Of a stretch of DNA of 5,697 bases, positions 1 through 5,697 are shown piece by piece. The stretch comes from Zymomonas sp. GTDB taxonomy: Bacteria; Pseudomonadota; Alphaproteobacteria; Sphingomonadales; Sphingomonadaceae. The position numbers and the translations under genes were made by a program. Under the pieces are notes generated by a model. It was not told the origin of the DNA, did not search any database, and saw only the letters and a program-made list of their open reading frames with translations. How positions within the stretch are numbered: the first letter of the stretch is position 1; every line of letters starts with the position of its first letter. The stretch covers positions 1 through 5,697 of the forward strand of contig JAIYAJ010000420.1 in the NCBI GenBank assembly GCA_027489105.1, read 5' to 3'.

Positions 1-1
1 C

Positions 2-232
2 CTGGTCGACTATCATGTGCCGGTCCATGCCGACATCCCCGATCAGGACGTGTTCTTCCTGCCCGAACTGGACGACAAATCCTCGCCGATGAAGGCGAAG
101 GGGGTCGGCGAACTCGGCATCTGCGGCGCCGGGGCGGCTATCGCCAACGCGGTCTACAACGCGACCGGGATCAGGCTTCGCGACTATCCGCTGACGCTCG
201 ACAAGCTGATCGACCGCCTGCCGCCGCCCTGA
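2..232 (+). CDS. Molybdopterin-binding subunit of a xanthine dehydrogenase/aldehyde oxidoreductase family enzyme (C-terminal fragment)
   Basis: This is the last 76 codons of a large molybdenum-hydroxylase subunit whose 5' end lies outside the window; reading is open from base 2 to the TGA at 230-232. The visible part has the family's closing block: a 'VPVHADIPD' strand, then 'KGVGELGICGAGAAIANAVYNATG', written here only as landmarks KGVGELG (residues 33-39 of the fragment) and AAIANAVYNATG, then the 'RDYPLTLDKLI' tail. In this family the Glu of the GVGE motif is the catalytic base beside the molybdenum centre; here it is encoded at 110-112 and is present. Such subunits hydroxylate aldehydes, purines or N-heterocycles, usually with a FAD subunit and a 2Fe-2S subunit. 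The conserved end resembles the PaoC/YagR-like branch, but substrate cannot be told from this tail. The GTG at 17 is an internal valine codon, not a start. The gene converges on rimO with 18 nt between the stops. Confidence 0.88.
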   Translation: MVDYHVPVHADIPDQDVFFLPELDDKSSPMKAKGVGELGICGAGAAIANAVYNATGIRLRDYPLTLDKLIDRLPPP

Positions 233-239
233 GCGGGCG
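225..239. terminator. Possible weak hairpin between convergent genes
   Basis: CGCCC (225-229) can pair with GGGCG (235-239) around a 5-nt loop that contains most of the stop codon of the upstream gene. It lies at the junction of two convergent genes, where a bidirectional terminator would be expected. There is no T-tract on either side and the stem is only five pairs, so intrinsic termination is doubtful; in such GC-rich sequence this stem could be chance. Confidence 0.2.
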
Positions 240-250
240 CGGCAGCGGCA

Positions 251-1588
251 TCAGGCCGGAAGCGGCACCCCGTACAGGTCGTGATCGTCGGCTTCTTCGA
301 TCTCGACCCGGACCACATCGCCCGGCTGAAGGTGACCGGCATCGCGCAAATGGACCTCGCCGTCGATCTCGGGGGCGTCGGCCTTCGACCGTCCGGTGGC
401 ACCGCCTTCCTCGTCGACCAGGTCGATGATCACGTCGAGCGTCCGGCCGACCTTGGCTTCGAGCTTCGTAGCCGAGATGGCGGCGCACTTTTCCATGATG
501 CGGGCGTAGCGCTCTTCCTTGACCGCTTCGGGAACAGCGCCCGGCAGATCGTTGGCGGCCGCGCCGGCGACCGGTTCGAAGCGGAAGGCGCCGACGCGGT
601 CGAGCTGCGCCTCGTCGAGCCAGTCGAGCAAATATTGGAAATCCTCCTCGGTCTCGCCGGGGAAGCCGACCACGAAGGTCGAGCGAACCGCGATGTCGGG
701 GCAGATCGATCGCCATGCCGCCAGCCGTTCGAGCACCTTCGCGTCGTTCGCCGGCCGCTTCATCGCCCGCAGCACGCTCGGGCTGGCATGCTGGAAGGGG
801 ATGTCGAGATAGGGGAGCAGCAGCCCTTCCGCCATCAGCGGGATGACCTGATCCACATGCGGATAGGGATAGACATAGTGCAGCCGCACCCAGGCGCCCA
901 GACGACCCAGTTCGCGGGCCAGATCGGTCATATGCGCGCGGACCTCTCCGCCGCCCTTCAGCGGGTAGCTGGCATGGCGCAGGTCCAGGCCATAAGCGGA
1001 GGTGTCCTGGCTGATCACCAGCAATTCGCGCGTGCCCGCCGCGATCAGCTTTTTGGCCTCGCGCAGGATCGCGTCGGGACGCCGGCTGACCAGATCGCCG
1101 CGGATCGACGGGATGATGCAGAAGCTGCAGCGATGGTTGCAGCCCTCGGAGATCTTCAGATAGCTGTAATGGCGTGGGGTGAGCTTGAGCCCCGATTCCG
1201 GCACCAGATCGACATAGGGCGAAGGCGGCATCGGCGCCGCTTCATGCACTGCGCCGACGACCGACTCATATTGGTGTGCGCCCGAGATCGCGAGCACCTT
1301 GGGAAAGCGGGCGCGGATCGCATCGGCTTCATCGCCCATGCAGCCGGTGACGATCACGCGGCCATTTTCGGCAATGGCCTCGCCGATCGCCTCAAGGCTT
1401 TCCTCCTTGGCGCTGTCGAGGAAGCCGCAGGTGTTGACCAGCACGACATCGGCGCCGGCATAGTCCGGCGACAGGCCATAGCCTTCCGAGCGGAGCTTGG
1501 TGAGGATGCGCTCGCTGTCGACCAGATTCTTGGGACAGCCGAGCGAGACCATGCCGATCTTCGGCGGGGAGGGGATTTCGATTGCCAT
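251..1588 (-). CDS. rimO: Ribosomal protein S12 methylthiotransferase RimO
   Basis: This 445-residue protein is a radical-SAM methylthiotransferase that adds a beta-methylthio group to a conserved aspartate of ribosomal protein S12, acting in the cytoplasm. The N-terminal UPF0004 domain has the three cysteines for one 4Fe-4S cluster: C18 in SLGCPKN, C54 in [13 protein letters not shown] and C83 in VTGCMG. The radical-SAM cluster motif is CNHRCSFC (C150, C154, C157). A C-terminal TRAM domain (about 375-445) contains [12 protein letters not shown] and [16 protein letters not shown] and the TRAM sequence point to RimO, not the tRNA enzyme MiaB. Length is usual for the family. I chose the ATG at 1586-1588, which starts [12 protein letters not shown] as family members do. 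It lacks a clear Shine-Dalgarno; the in-frame ATG at 1601-1603 has AAAAGG three bases upstream and would add five residues. Extension to 1696 gives a non-family leader. The gene stands alone on its strand here, divergent from the DUF1275 gene. Confidence 0.96.
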   Translation of the reverse strand: MAIEIPSPPKIGMVSLGCPKNLVDSERILTKLRSEGYGLSPDYAGADVVLVNTCGFLDSAKEESLEAIGEAIAENGRVIVTGCMGDEADAIRARFPKVLAISGAHQYESVVGAVHEAAPMPPSPYVDLVPESGLKLTPRHYSYLKISEGCNHRCSFCIIPSIRGDLVSRRPDAILREAKKLIAAGTRELLVISQDTSAYGLDLRHASYPLKGGGEVRAHMTDLARELGRLGAWVRLHYVYPYPHVDQVIPLMAEGLLLPYLDIPFQHASPSVLRAMKRPANDAKVLERLAAWRSICPDIAVRSTFVVGFPGETEEDFQYLLDWLDEAQLDRVGAFRFEPVAGAAANDLPGAVPEAVKEERYARIMEKCAAISATKLEAKVGRTLDVIIDLVDEEGGATGRSKADAPEIDGEVHLRDAGHLQPGDVVRVEIEEADDHDLYGVPLPA

Positions 1589-1634
1589 GAGTGGCGCGCA
1601 CATAAGCCTTTTCAGCGCGAAAGGCGAGAGGCGG

Positions 1635-1665
1635 TTGACGGCTTCCCCATCGACGATGCTTAGAT
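1635..1665 (+). promoter_or_regulatory. Weak candidate promoter for the DUF1275 gene
   Basis: In the 83-nt divergent gap, TTGACG at 1635-1640 matches a -35 box well. The best -10-like hexamer, TTAGAT at 1660-1665, is 19 bases away, which is longer than the preferred spacing; GCTTAG at 17 bases is poorer. Initiation some 6-7 bases past TTAGAT would fall at or next to the ATG at 1672, giving little or no leader. No convincing promoter was seen on the opposite strand for rimO. Confidence 0.25.
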
Positions 1666-1671
1666 GATGGG

Positions 1672-2337
1672 ATGATGCGCTATGGCATATCGGCATGGGC
1701 TCTTGCGGTGGTGCTGTCGGCGCTGGCCGGCTTCATCGATGCGATCGGTTTTCTGCGGAGCGGGGGCCTGTTCGTCTCCTTCATGAGCGGCAATTCGACG
1801 CGTCTCGGCGTCGATCTCGTCGCCGCAGGGCCGGTCGCGGCGCTGGCGGCCGTCCTGATCGGCAGCTTCGTCCTGGGTGTCATATTCGGCAGTCTCGTCG
1901 GAAGTCGCTGGCCGGGCCGGCGCAAGGGGGCGATTCTGTTGCTTGTATCGCTGATCGTCGCCTGCTCGGCCCTGATCGAAACGAACGGGGGAGGCGCCCT
2001 CGCCATGCTGGTGCCGCTGGCCCTGGCGATGGGCGTCGTGAACAACGTGTTCCAGCGCGACGGCGACGTGACGATCGGGGTAACCTATATGACCGGGGCG
2101 CTGGTTCGCCTCGGGCAACGGCTGGGCGACGCGTTGCGTGGCGGAGACCGCTGGGCCTGGTGCCCCTTCCTGCTGCTCTGGTCTGGTCTTGTCGTGGGGG
2201 CAGTCGTGGGAGCTTTGGCCTATGCGCGGCTCGGGGCTGGCGCGCTGTGGGTTGCCGCAGGGGTGGCGGGGCTGCTGTCGCTCTGGGGCGCCTGGCTGCA
2301 ACTAACTGGCAGGGATCAGCCGCGCGAGGGCAAATAG
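1672..2337 (+). CDS. DUF1275 (YoaK-like) multi-pass inner-membrane protein
   Basis: This 221-residue protein belongs to the DUF1275/YoaK family, whose biochemical function is not established. The family marks are the N-terminal [10 protein letters not shown] (19-28) followed by [14 protein letters not shown] (31-44), and a second similar block [18 protein letters not shown] (136-153), suggesting two related halves. Six hydrophobic segments are visible at about 7-28, 53-76, 86-102, 108-127, 162-185 and 188-209, so it should sit in the inner membrane with a short charged C-terminus. Length fits the family. The start could be the ATG at 1672 or the adjacent one at 1675; earlier ATGs at 1664 and 1667 are out of frame. 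Only a weak GATGG precedes it. It is divergent from rimO and its 3' end overlaps the nlpD-like gene by 22 nt tail to tail. There is no operon partner in the window, so context does not suggest a substrate. Confidence 0.93.
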   Translation: MMRYGISAWALAVVLSALAGFIDAIGFLRSGGLFVSFMSGNSTRLGVDLVAAGPVAALAAVLIGSFVLGVIFGSLVGSRWPGRRKGAILLLVSLIVACSALIETNGGGALAMLVPLALAMGVVNNVFQRDGDVTIGVTYMTGALVRLGQRLGDALRGGDRWAWCPFLLLWSGLVVGAVVGALAYARLGAGALWVAAGVAGLLSLWGAWLQLTGRDQPREGK

Positions 2338-3443
2338 CTCAAGGGGTTGACCGGCTTCAGCCCGTTGCGAATTTCGAAATGGAGTTGCGGCTCGGCGCTA
2401 TAGGGGCTGGCCCCGCTCCGGGCGATCGTCTGCCCCCGCACCACCTTCTGGCCGCGTGTCACCGTGATGCTGTCGGCGTAGCCATAGGCGCTTATCCAGC
2501 CGTCGCCATGGCGCAGCAGCACGAGCGTACCATAAGCGGGAATGTCCTGCCCGACATAGGCGACCACGCCGTCCGCCGCTGCGGCGATGGGGCTTCCCCG
2601 TTCGGCAGCGATGTTGACCCCGTCATTGGTCTGGCCGCTGCCGATCTTGCCGAAACCGCGCAGGATCTTGCCCTTGACCGGCCAGTCGAAGCGGCCCGCG
2701 AAGCTTTTCGGTTCGGCCACGGCCACGGTGGGGGCGACGGTGCGCGGGGTCGTGACTGGCGGCTTGGGCTGCTCGCGCGTTGCCACGGCAGGCTCCGAAC
2801 CGGAGATGATATCCTCGATGTCGACGCGAAAGGCGGCGGCGCGTTCGTCGGGCGACATGCGCGCGACTTCGACCTCGCTGGGAACGAGCAGCCGCTGGCC
2901 TTCGCGCAGCACATAGGGTTCTTCGAGCTGGTTGCTCTGGGCGATTTTCAGCCAGTCGACGCCATAAGCGCGGGCGATCGCGATGCCGGTCTCGCCCTTG
3001 CCGACCCGGTGATAGCGGCCGCCGGGAATCTTCAGCTTCTGGCCGACGAGTATCTTGAAGGGGGGCGGGATGTCGTTGACCCGGGCGATGGCCTCCGAAG
3101 CGGCGCCCGTCTTTTCGGAAATGCCGCGCAGCGTGTCGCCGCTTCGCCCCACATCGCCCGACGGAGGGCCATTGACGGCGGATGGTGTCACGGTCCGTAC
3201 CTGCCATGCCGGGGGCGGCGAAGGGGGCGCATTTTCCGAAACGGGTGGCGGCGGCGGTCCCGGAACCGGCGTCGGGGCGATCTGCCTCGGCGGCGCTGGC
3301 AACGTCGCCGTTGCGCTGTGCTTCACGCGTGGCGGCGGCGCTGCGCTGCGTACGTCCGCGCGATCGGGCGAGGGAATACAGGCGGTCGTCAGCAGCAGCG
3401 CTGTCACGGCGAAGGCGGCGGGGCGGCGGTGATGCTGAACCAT
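2316..3443 (-). CDS. nlpD: NlpD/DipM-like murein hydrolase activator: lipoprotein with two LysM domains and a degenerate LytM (M23) domain
   Basis: This 375-residue envelope protein begins with a signal peptide: basic residues 4-7, a hydrophobic stretch about 9-20, and a lipobox-like LTTAC with Cys22 as the probable lipidated residue. Ile follows the Cys, so by the Lol rule it should go to the outer membrane. A Pro-rich linker (about 37-80) with five consecutive prolines follows. LysM 1 is about 97-140 (SGDTL, GQKLKIP) and LysM 2 about 144-188 (GKGETG, GQRLLVP); both should bind peptidoglycan. After a second linker, the M23 domain covers about 252-375 and closes with [16 protein letters not shown], very like E. 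coli NlpD. Catalytic positions are lost: HxxxD is N273/N277, the YxH site is Y320-G-Y322, and HLH is Q353-L-H355. It is therefore probably not a peptidase but an activator of a cell-wall amidase in septum splitting, as NlpD and Caulobacter DipM are. The ATG at 3443 has AGGA four bases upstream. It follows surE. Confidence 0.93.
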   Translation of the reverse strand: MVQHHRRPAAFAVTALLLTTACIPSPDRADVRSAAPPPRVKHSATATLPAPPRQIAPTPVPGPPPPPVSENAPPSPPPAWQVRTVTPSAVNGPPSGDVGRSGDTLRGISEKTGAASEAIARVNDIPPPFKILVGQKLKIPGGRYHRVGKGETGIAIARAYGVDWLKIAQSNQLEEPYVLREGQRLLVPSEVEVARMSPDERAAAFRVDIEDIISGSEPAVATREQPKPPVTTPRTVAPTVAVAEPKSFAGRFDWPVKGKILRGFGKIGSGQTNDGVNIAAERGSPIAAAADGVVAYVGQDIPAYGTLVLLRHGDGWISAYGYADSITVTRGQKVVRGQTIARSGASPYSAEPQLHFEIRNGLKPVNPLSYLPSRG

Positions 3444-3540
3444 ATCGTCCTGTTAGCAGCCCGCTGCGGGCATTTCACCCCGGCTCTCGACCTGTCTGCC
3501 CACGGTTGGAGCCGGTCCGTCCGTTACGGACAGGCGGCCG
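3444..3540 (-). other. Hairpin-rich gap between surE and nlpD
   Basis: This 97-nt non-coding gap holds three potential stem-loops. First after the surE stop is GTCCG (3519-3523) pairing with CGGAC (3527-3531) around TTA. Next is CCGGCTC (3480-3486) pairing with GAGCCGG (3509-3515); in the RNA this stem can continue inward by an imperfect CAACC/GGUCG helix past a bulged A, leaving an 11-nt loop. Last is GCCCG (3459-3463) pairing with CGGGC (3467-3471) around a 3-nt loop, 15 nt before the nlpD start and just before its ribosome binding site. None is followed by a U-tract, so these are not typical intrinsic terminators. They may stabilise or process the transcript, attenuate read-through, or control nlpD translation. 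I see no good promoter consensus here, and chance pairing in GC-rich DNA remains possible. Confidence 0.35.
3448..3451 (-). promoter_or_regulatory. Ribosome binding site of nlpD
   Basis: Read on the minus strand, AGGA lies four bases before the ATG at 3441-3443. It supports this start and shows that nlpD can be translated independently of surE, which ends about 97 nt upstream. Confidence 0.6.
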
Positions 3541-4305
3541 TCAGCGATAAAGGGCGGCGAGGTCGGATAGCGCCGCCCGGTTGGTCATGTCGCAATGGAG
3601 CGGCGTGACCGTTACCCACCCGTCGGCAGCCGCTTCGAGATCGGTGTCGTGCGCCGGCGTATGCGGCATGCCGGCCAGCTTCAGCCAATAATAGTCGAAA
3701 CCGCGCGGGTCGGTCCGCTGCAGGATTTCGGTCGCGCCATAGTCGCGCAAGCCCTGCGGCACGACGCGGACGCCCAGCACCTGATCCGGATCGCGGGCCG
3801 GAAAGTTGATATTGACCAGGCTGCGCGGCGACCATGGGCCATCGAGCAGCGGGCGCAGGACACGCTCACCCCAGGCTTCGGCTGCGGCAAAGCTGACATT
3901 CGCGCCGGCCCCGGACTTCGCATAGACCTGGCTCAGCGCGATCGAGCGGATCCCGGCGAGCGCGCCTTCCATGGCGGCGGAGACGGTGCCCGAATAGCTC
4001 ACATCCTCGCCCAGATTGGCACCGCGATTGACGCCCGACAGGATGAGGTCGGGCGGACCATCCTTCATCACATGCGCCAGCGCCATCATGACCGCGTCGG
4101 TCGGCGTGCCCGATACCGCATAGCGCCGTTCGCCCAACTGGCGCAGGCGGAGGGGGCGGGTCAGTGTCAGCGAGCGACCCGCGCCCGACTTTTCGCTGAG
4201 CGGCGCCACGATGGTGACGTCGTCGGACAGGGTGCGGGCGATACGTTCGAGCACCGCGATCCCCGGCGCGCCGACACCGTCGTCATTGGTCAGCAGGATC
4301 TTCAT
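3541..4305 (-). CDS. surE: 5'/3'-nucleotidase SurE (survival protein)
   Basis: This 254-residue protein is a cytoplasmic, divalent-metal-dependent nucleotidase that removes phosphate from 5'- and 3'-nucleoside monophosphates and, in studied members, short polyphosphate. It helps stationary-phase survival in E. coli. It opens with the family signature [16 protein letters not shown], in which D8 and D9 are metal ligands. The [10 protein letters not shown] loop supplies a Ser (probably S40), and [10 protein letters not shown] supplies an Asn (probably N93). SGTPTDAV (65-72) and [11 protein letters not shown] (from 104) are also typical, as is the length. The ATG at 4303-4305 overlaps the serS stop as ATGA, and no Shine-Dalgarno sequence precedes it, so translation probably restarts from serS ribosomes. 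It lies between serS and the nlpD-like gene on the same strand. The pcm gene often next to surE is not present here. Confidence 0.97.
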   Translation of the reverse strand: MKILLTNDDGVGAPGIAVLERIARTLSDDVTIVAPLSEKSGAGRSLTLTRPLRLRQLGERRYAVSGTPTDAVMMALAHVMKDGPPDLILSGVNRGANLGEDVSYSGTVSAAMEGALAGIRSIALSQVYAKSGAGANVSFAAAEAWGERVLRPLLDGPWSPRSLVNINFPARDPDQVLGVRVVPQGLRDYGATEILQRTDPRGFDYYWLKLAGMPHTPAHDTDLEAAADGWVTVTPLHCDMTNRAALSDLAALYR

Positions 4306-5579
4306 GCGGGGCGAAGCTCGGTGATGCCCCCCATATAGGGCAGGAGCGCCTCTGGGATACGAACCGACCCGTCGGCCTGCTGGTAATTTTCCAGCACCGC
4401 GACGAGCGTGCGACCCACGGCCAGCCCGGAGCCGTTGAGCGTGTGGACGAAGCGTGTGCCCTTGCTCTCCCCGGCGGGGCGGAAGCGTGCGTTCATGCGG
4501 CGGGCCTGGAACTCGCCGCAGTTGGAGATGCTGCTGATCTCGCGATAGCGTGCCTGACCGGGTAGCCAGACCTCGAGATCATAGGTCTTGCGAGCCGAGA
4601 AGCCCATGTCGCCCGTACACAGCAACACCCGCCGATAGGGAAGCGCGAGCGCCTCGAGGATCGCCTCGGCGGCGCGGGTCATTTCCTCGTGAACGACCTC
4701 GGATTGCTCAGGCGTCGTGATCGCGACCAGTTCGACCTTTTCGAACTGGTGCTGACGGATCAAGCCACGCGTATCGCGACCGGCGGCACCCGCCTCCGAC
4801 CGGAAACATTGCGTCAGCGCGGTCAGCTTCATCGGCAGGACGGCCTCGCCCAGGATCTGCTCGCGCACCAGATTGGTAAGGCTGACCTCAGCGGTAGGGA
4901 TCAGCCAGCGGCCATCGGTCGTCCGAAACAGATCCTCGGCGAATTTCGGCAATTGACCAGTTCCGAACATCGCGTCGTCGCGAACGAGCAGCGGCGGGAC
5001 GACCTCGGTGAAGCCCGCCTCGGTCTGGCGATCGAGCATGAACGCGCCCAGTGCGCGCTGCAGGCGGGCGATGCCCCCCTTGAGAACCGCGAAGCGGGCG
5101 CCGGATATGGCGGCTGCGCTTTCGAAATCGAGCCCGAGCGGCCCGGCGAAGTCGGCATGCTCCTTCGCATCGAATGCGAAAACTGGGATGTCGCCCCACC
5201 TGTGCTGCTCGACATTGTCCTGCTCATCGGCTCCATCGGGTACGTCGTCGGCGGCAAGGTTGGGCAGAGCTGCGAGCGCAGAAGTCAGCTGCGCGTCGAT
5301 CTCCGCGCCCTCGGCTTCCAGCGCGGGCATGCGCTCCTTGAGAACTGCAACCTCGGCCATCAGGTGGGAGGCCGTCGCTTCGTCCTTCTGCGCCTTGGCC
5401 TGGCCGATCGCCTTCGACGCTTCGTTGCGGCGGGTCTGGGCAGTCTGCAACTCGGTCGCGATGGCCCGGCGGCGCTCGTCCAGCGCCAGCAGGGCGTCGG
5501 ATGCGGCAGCGCCCCCGCGTCGGACCAGAGCTGCGTCGAAAGCTGCGGGATCGTCCCGGATGAGGCGTATGTCGTGCAT
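4302..5579 (-). CDS. serS: Serine--tRNA ligase (seryl-tRNA synthetase)
   Basis: This 425-residue class II aminoacyl-tRNA synthetase charges tRNA-Ser (and tRNA-Sec where present) with serine in the cytoplasm, so it is essential. The N-terminal domain (about 1-105) is charged and helical, and forms the long antiparallel coiled coil that grips the tRNA-Ser variable arm. The catalytic core follows: TAE (229-231) in the serine-binding loop, motif 2 around [21 protein letters not shown] (written in parts: FRSEAG 259-264, then RGLIRQHQF 271-279), and motif 3 with [19 protein letters not shown] at 382-400, including the ATP-binding arginine R390. Length is standard. I chose the ATG at 5577-5579 because [11 protein letters not shown] is the usual start and AGGG lies five bases upstream; the open frame reaches 5690 but adds only a non-family leader. 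serS is the first gene seen of the serS-surE-nlpD series. Tat genes often precede serS in alphaproteobacteria, but the window ends before they could be recognised. Confidence 0.97.
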   Translation of the reverse strand: MHDIRLIRDDPAAFDAALVRRGGAAASDALLALDERRRAIATELQTAQTRRNEASKAIGQAKAQKDEATASHLMAEVAVLKERMPALEAEGAEIDAQLTSALAALPNLAADDVPDGADEQDNVEQHRWGDIPVFAFDAKEHADFAGPLGLDFESAAAISGARFAVLKGGIARLQRALGAFMLDRQTEAGFTEVVPPLLVRDDAMFGTGQLPKFAEDLFRTTDGRWLIPTAEVSLTNLVREQILGEAVLPMKLTALTQCFRSEAGAAGRDTRGLIRQHQFEKVELVAITTPEQSEVVHEEMTRAAEAILEALALPYRRVLLCTGDMGFSARKTYDLEVWLPGQARYREISSISNCGEFQARRMNARFRPAGESKGTRFVHTLNGSGLAVGRTLVAVLENYQQADGSVRIPEALLPYMGGITELRPA

Positions 5580-5584
5580 GCTCG

Positions 5585-5588
5585 CCCT
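5585..5588 (-). promoter_or_regulatory. Ribosome binding site of serS
   Basis: On the minus strand AGGG lies five bases before the ATG at 5577-5579. It decides for this start over in-frame upstream alternatives up to 5690. Confidence 0.6.
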
Positions 5589-5593
5589 ATGGC

Positions 5594-5618
5594 CATGTTG
5601 GATGGGCCGCGCAACATG
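5594..5618. repeat. Inverted repeat in the serS leader
   Basis: CATGTTG (5594-5600) is exactly mirrored by CAACATG (5612-5618) with an 11-nt spacer, ending five bases upstream of the serS ribosome binding site. In RNA it would be a seven-pair stem with an 11-nt loop; as DNA it could be an operator. The arms are AT-richer than the surroundings, which makes pure chance somewhat less likely than for the GC-only stems elsewhere. Its function is unknown. Confidence 0.4.
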
Positions 5619-5697
5619 CGAGACGACTGTTACACCGGCTTTGCCCGCACCCGGTGATGGGGGCGTGGCCGATGCGCGAAATGGCGACACGCATTTC
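5619..5697. other. Unassigned sequence at the window edge upstream of serS
   Basis: No gene is recognised here. On the minus strand one frame is open from the edge to a TAA at 5630-5632 with an Arg/His-rich translation, and another is open from an ATG near 5694 to a TAG at 5588-5590, giving about 35 residues with no known motif. Either could be chance, or the first could be the tail of an upstream gene. No strong -35/-10 pair was seen for serS. Confidence 0.3.

Noticed and set aside
281..1663. Long plus-strand open frame (460 codons) opposite rimO
   Set aside because: It is antisense to a clear RimO protein. Its translation has no domain or motif and is rich in Arg, Asp and Ala, as expected from the mirror frame of a GC-rich gene.
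1589..1696. N-terminal extension of RimO to 1696
   Set aside because: It would run through the divergent promoter gap and into the DUF1275 coding sequence, and the added residues are not part of the RimO family.
1660..2301. Minus-strand open frame (213 codons) opposite the DUF1275 gene
   Set aside because: The translation is rich in Gln, Arg and Pro, the usual mirror of a hydrophobic membrane-protein gene. The plus-strand family match is clear.
1695..3608. Very long plus-strand open frame (637 codons) crossing the DUF1275 gene, nlpD and the intergenic gap
   Set aside because: It runs in another frame over the DUF1275 gene and antisense to nlpD, spans gene borders and is Arg/Gly-rich without motifs. 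It is an artefact of high GC and few stop codons.
3595..4338. Plus-strand open frame (247 codons) opposite surE
   Set aside because: It mirrors the SurE reading frame and shows no recognisable protein features.
4689..5657. Plus-strand open frame (322 codons) opposite serS
   Set aside because: It is antisense to the complete SerRS coding region, with no plausible start context or domain.
5580..5690. N-terminal extension of SerRS to 5690
   Set aside because: The extra 37 residues do not match SerRS, whereas the ATG at 5579 has a ribosome binding site and begins with the usual MHDIR-type start.
5588..5694. Small minus-strand open frame of about 35 codons ahead of serS, considered as a leader peptide
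   Set aside because: It has no ribosome binding site in the window, no serine-codon run that would suit serS attenuation, and no recognisable motif.

Overview
The window is a GC-rich chromosomal segment with dense, closely packed, full-length housekeeping genes. The gene set and protein sequences suggest an alphaproteobacterium, most likely of the Sphingomonadales. The evidence is the serS-surE-nlpD order and RimO, SerRS and DUF1275 sequences that resemble sphingomonad proteins as I remember them. No search was run, so the taxonomic call is an inference. I see no mobile element, CRISPR array, tRNA, rRNA or long repeat.

Layout: (1) Positions 2-232, plus strand, hold the last 76 codons of a molybdopterin-binding subunit of the xanthine dehydrogenase/aldehyde oxidoreductase family. 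The 5' part lies outside the window. (2) After an 18-nt gap, rimO (ribosomal protein S12 methylthiotransferase) runs on the minus strand and converges on the first gene. (3) Divergent from rimO, across 83 nt, is a six-helix DUF1275/YoaK-type membrane protein on the plus strand. (4) Its 3' end overlaps by 22 nt, tail to tail, with a minus-strand gene for an NlpD-like lipoprotein carrying two LysM domains and a degenerate LytM/M23 domain. (5) Upstream of nlpD on the same strand, across 97 nt rich in hairpins, is surE (survival protein, 5'-nucleotidase). (6) surE overlaps the end of serS (seryl-tRNA synthetase) by four bases (ATGA). The last 118 nt, upstream of serS, contain no recognised gene but include an inverted repeat just before the serS ribosome binding site.

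The minus-strand group serS-surE-nlpD looks like one transcription unit. serS and surE are probably translationally coupled, and nlpD has its own ribosome binding site and possibly a structured leader. The surE-nlpD pairing is a conserved stationary-phase/cell-envelope neighbourhood, but the pcm gene that often sits between or beside them is missing here.

I find no convincing new biological system. The points most worth a second look are the missing LytM catalytic residues in the NlpD-like protein, the structured surE-nlpD gap, the inverted repeat ahead of serS, and the tail-to-tail coding overlap between nlpD and the DUF1275 gene.
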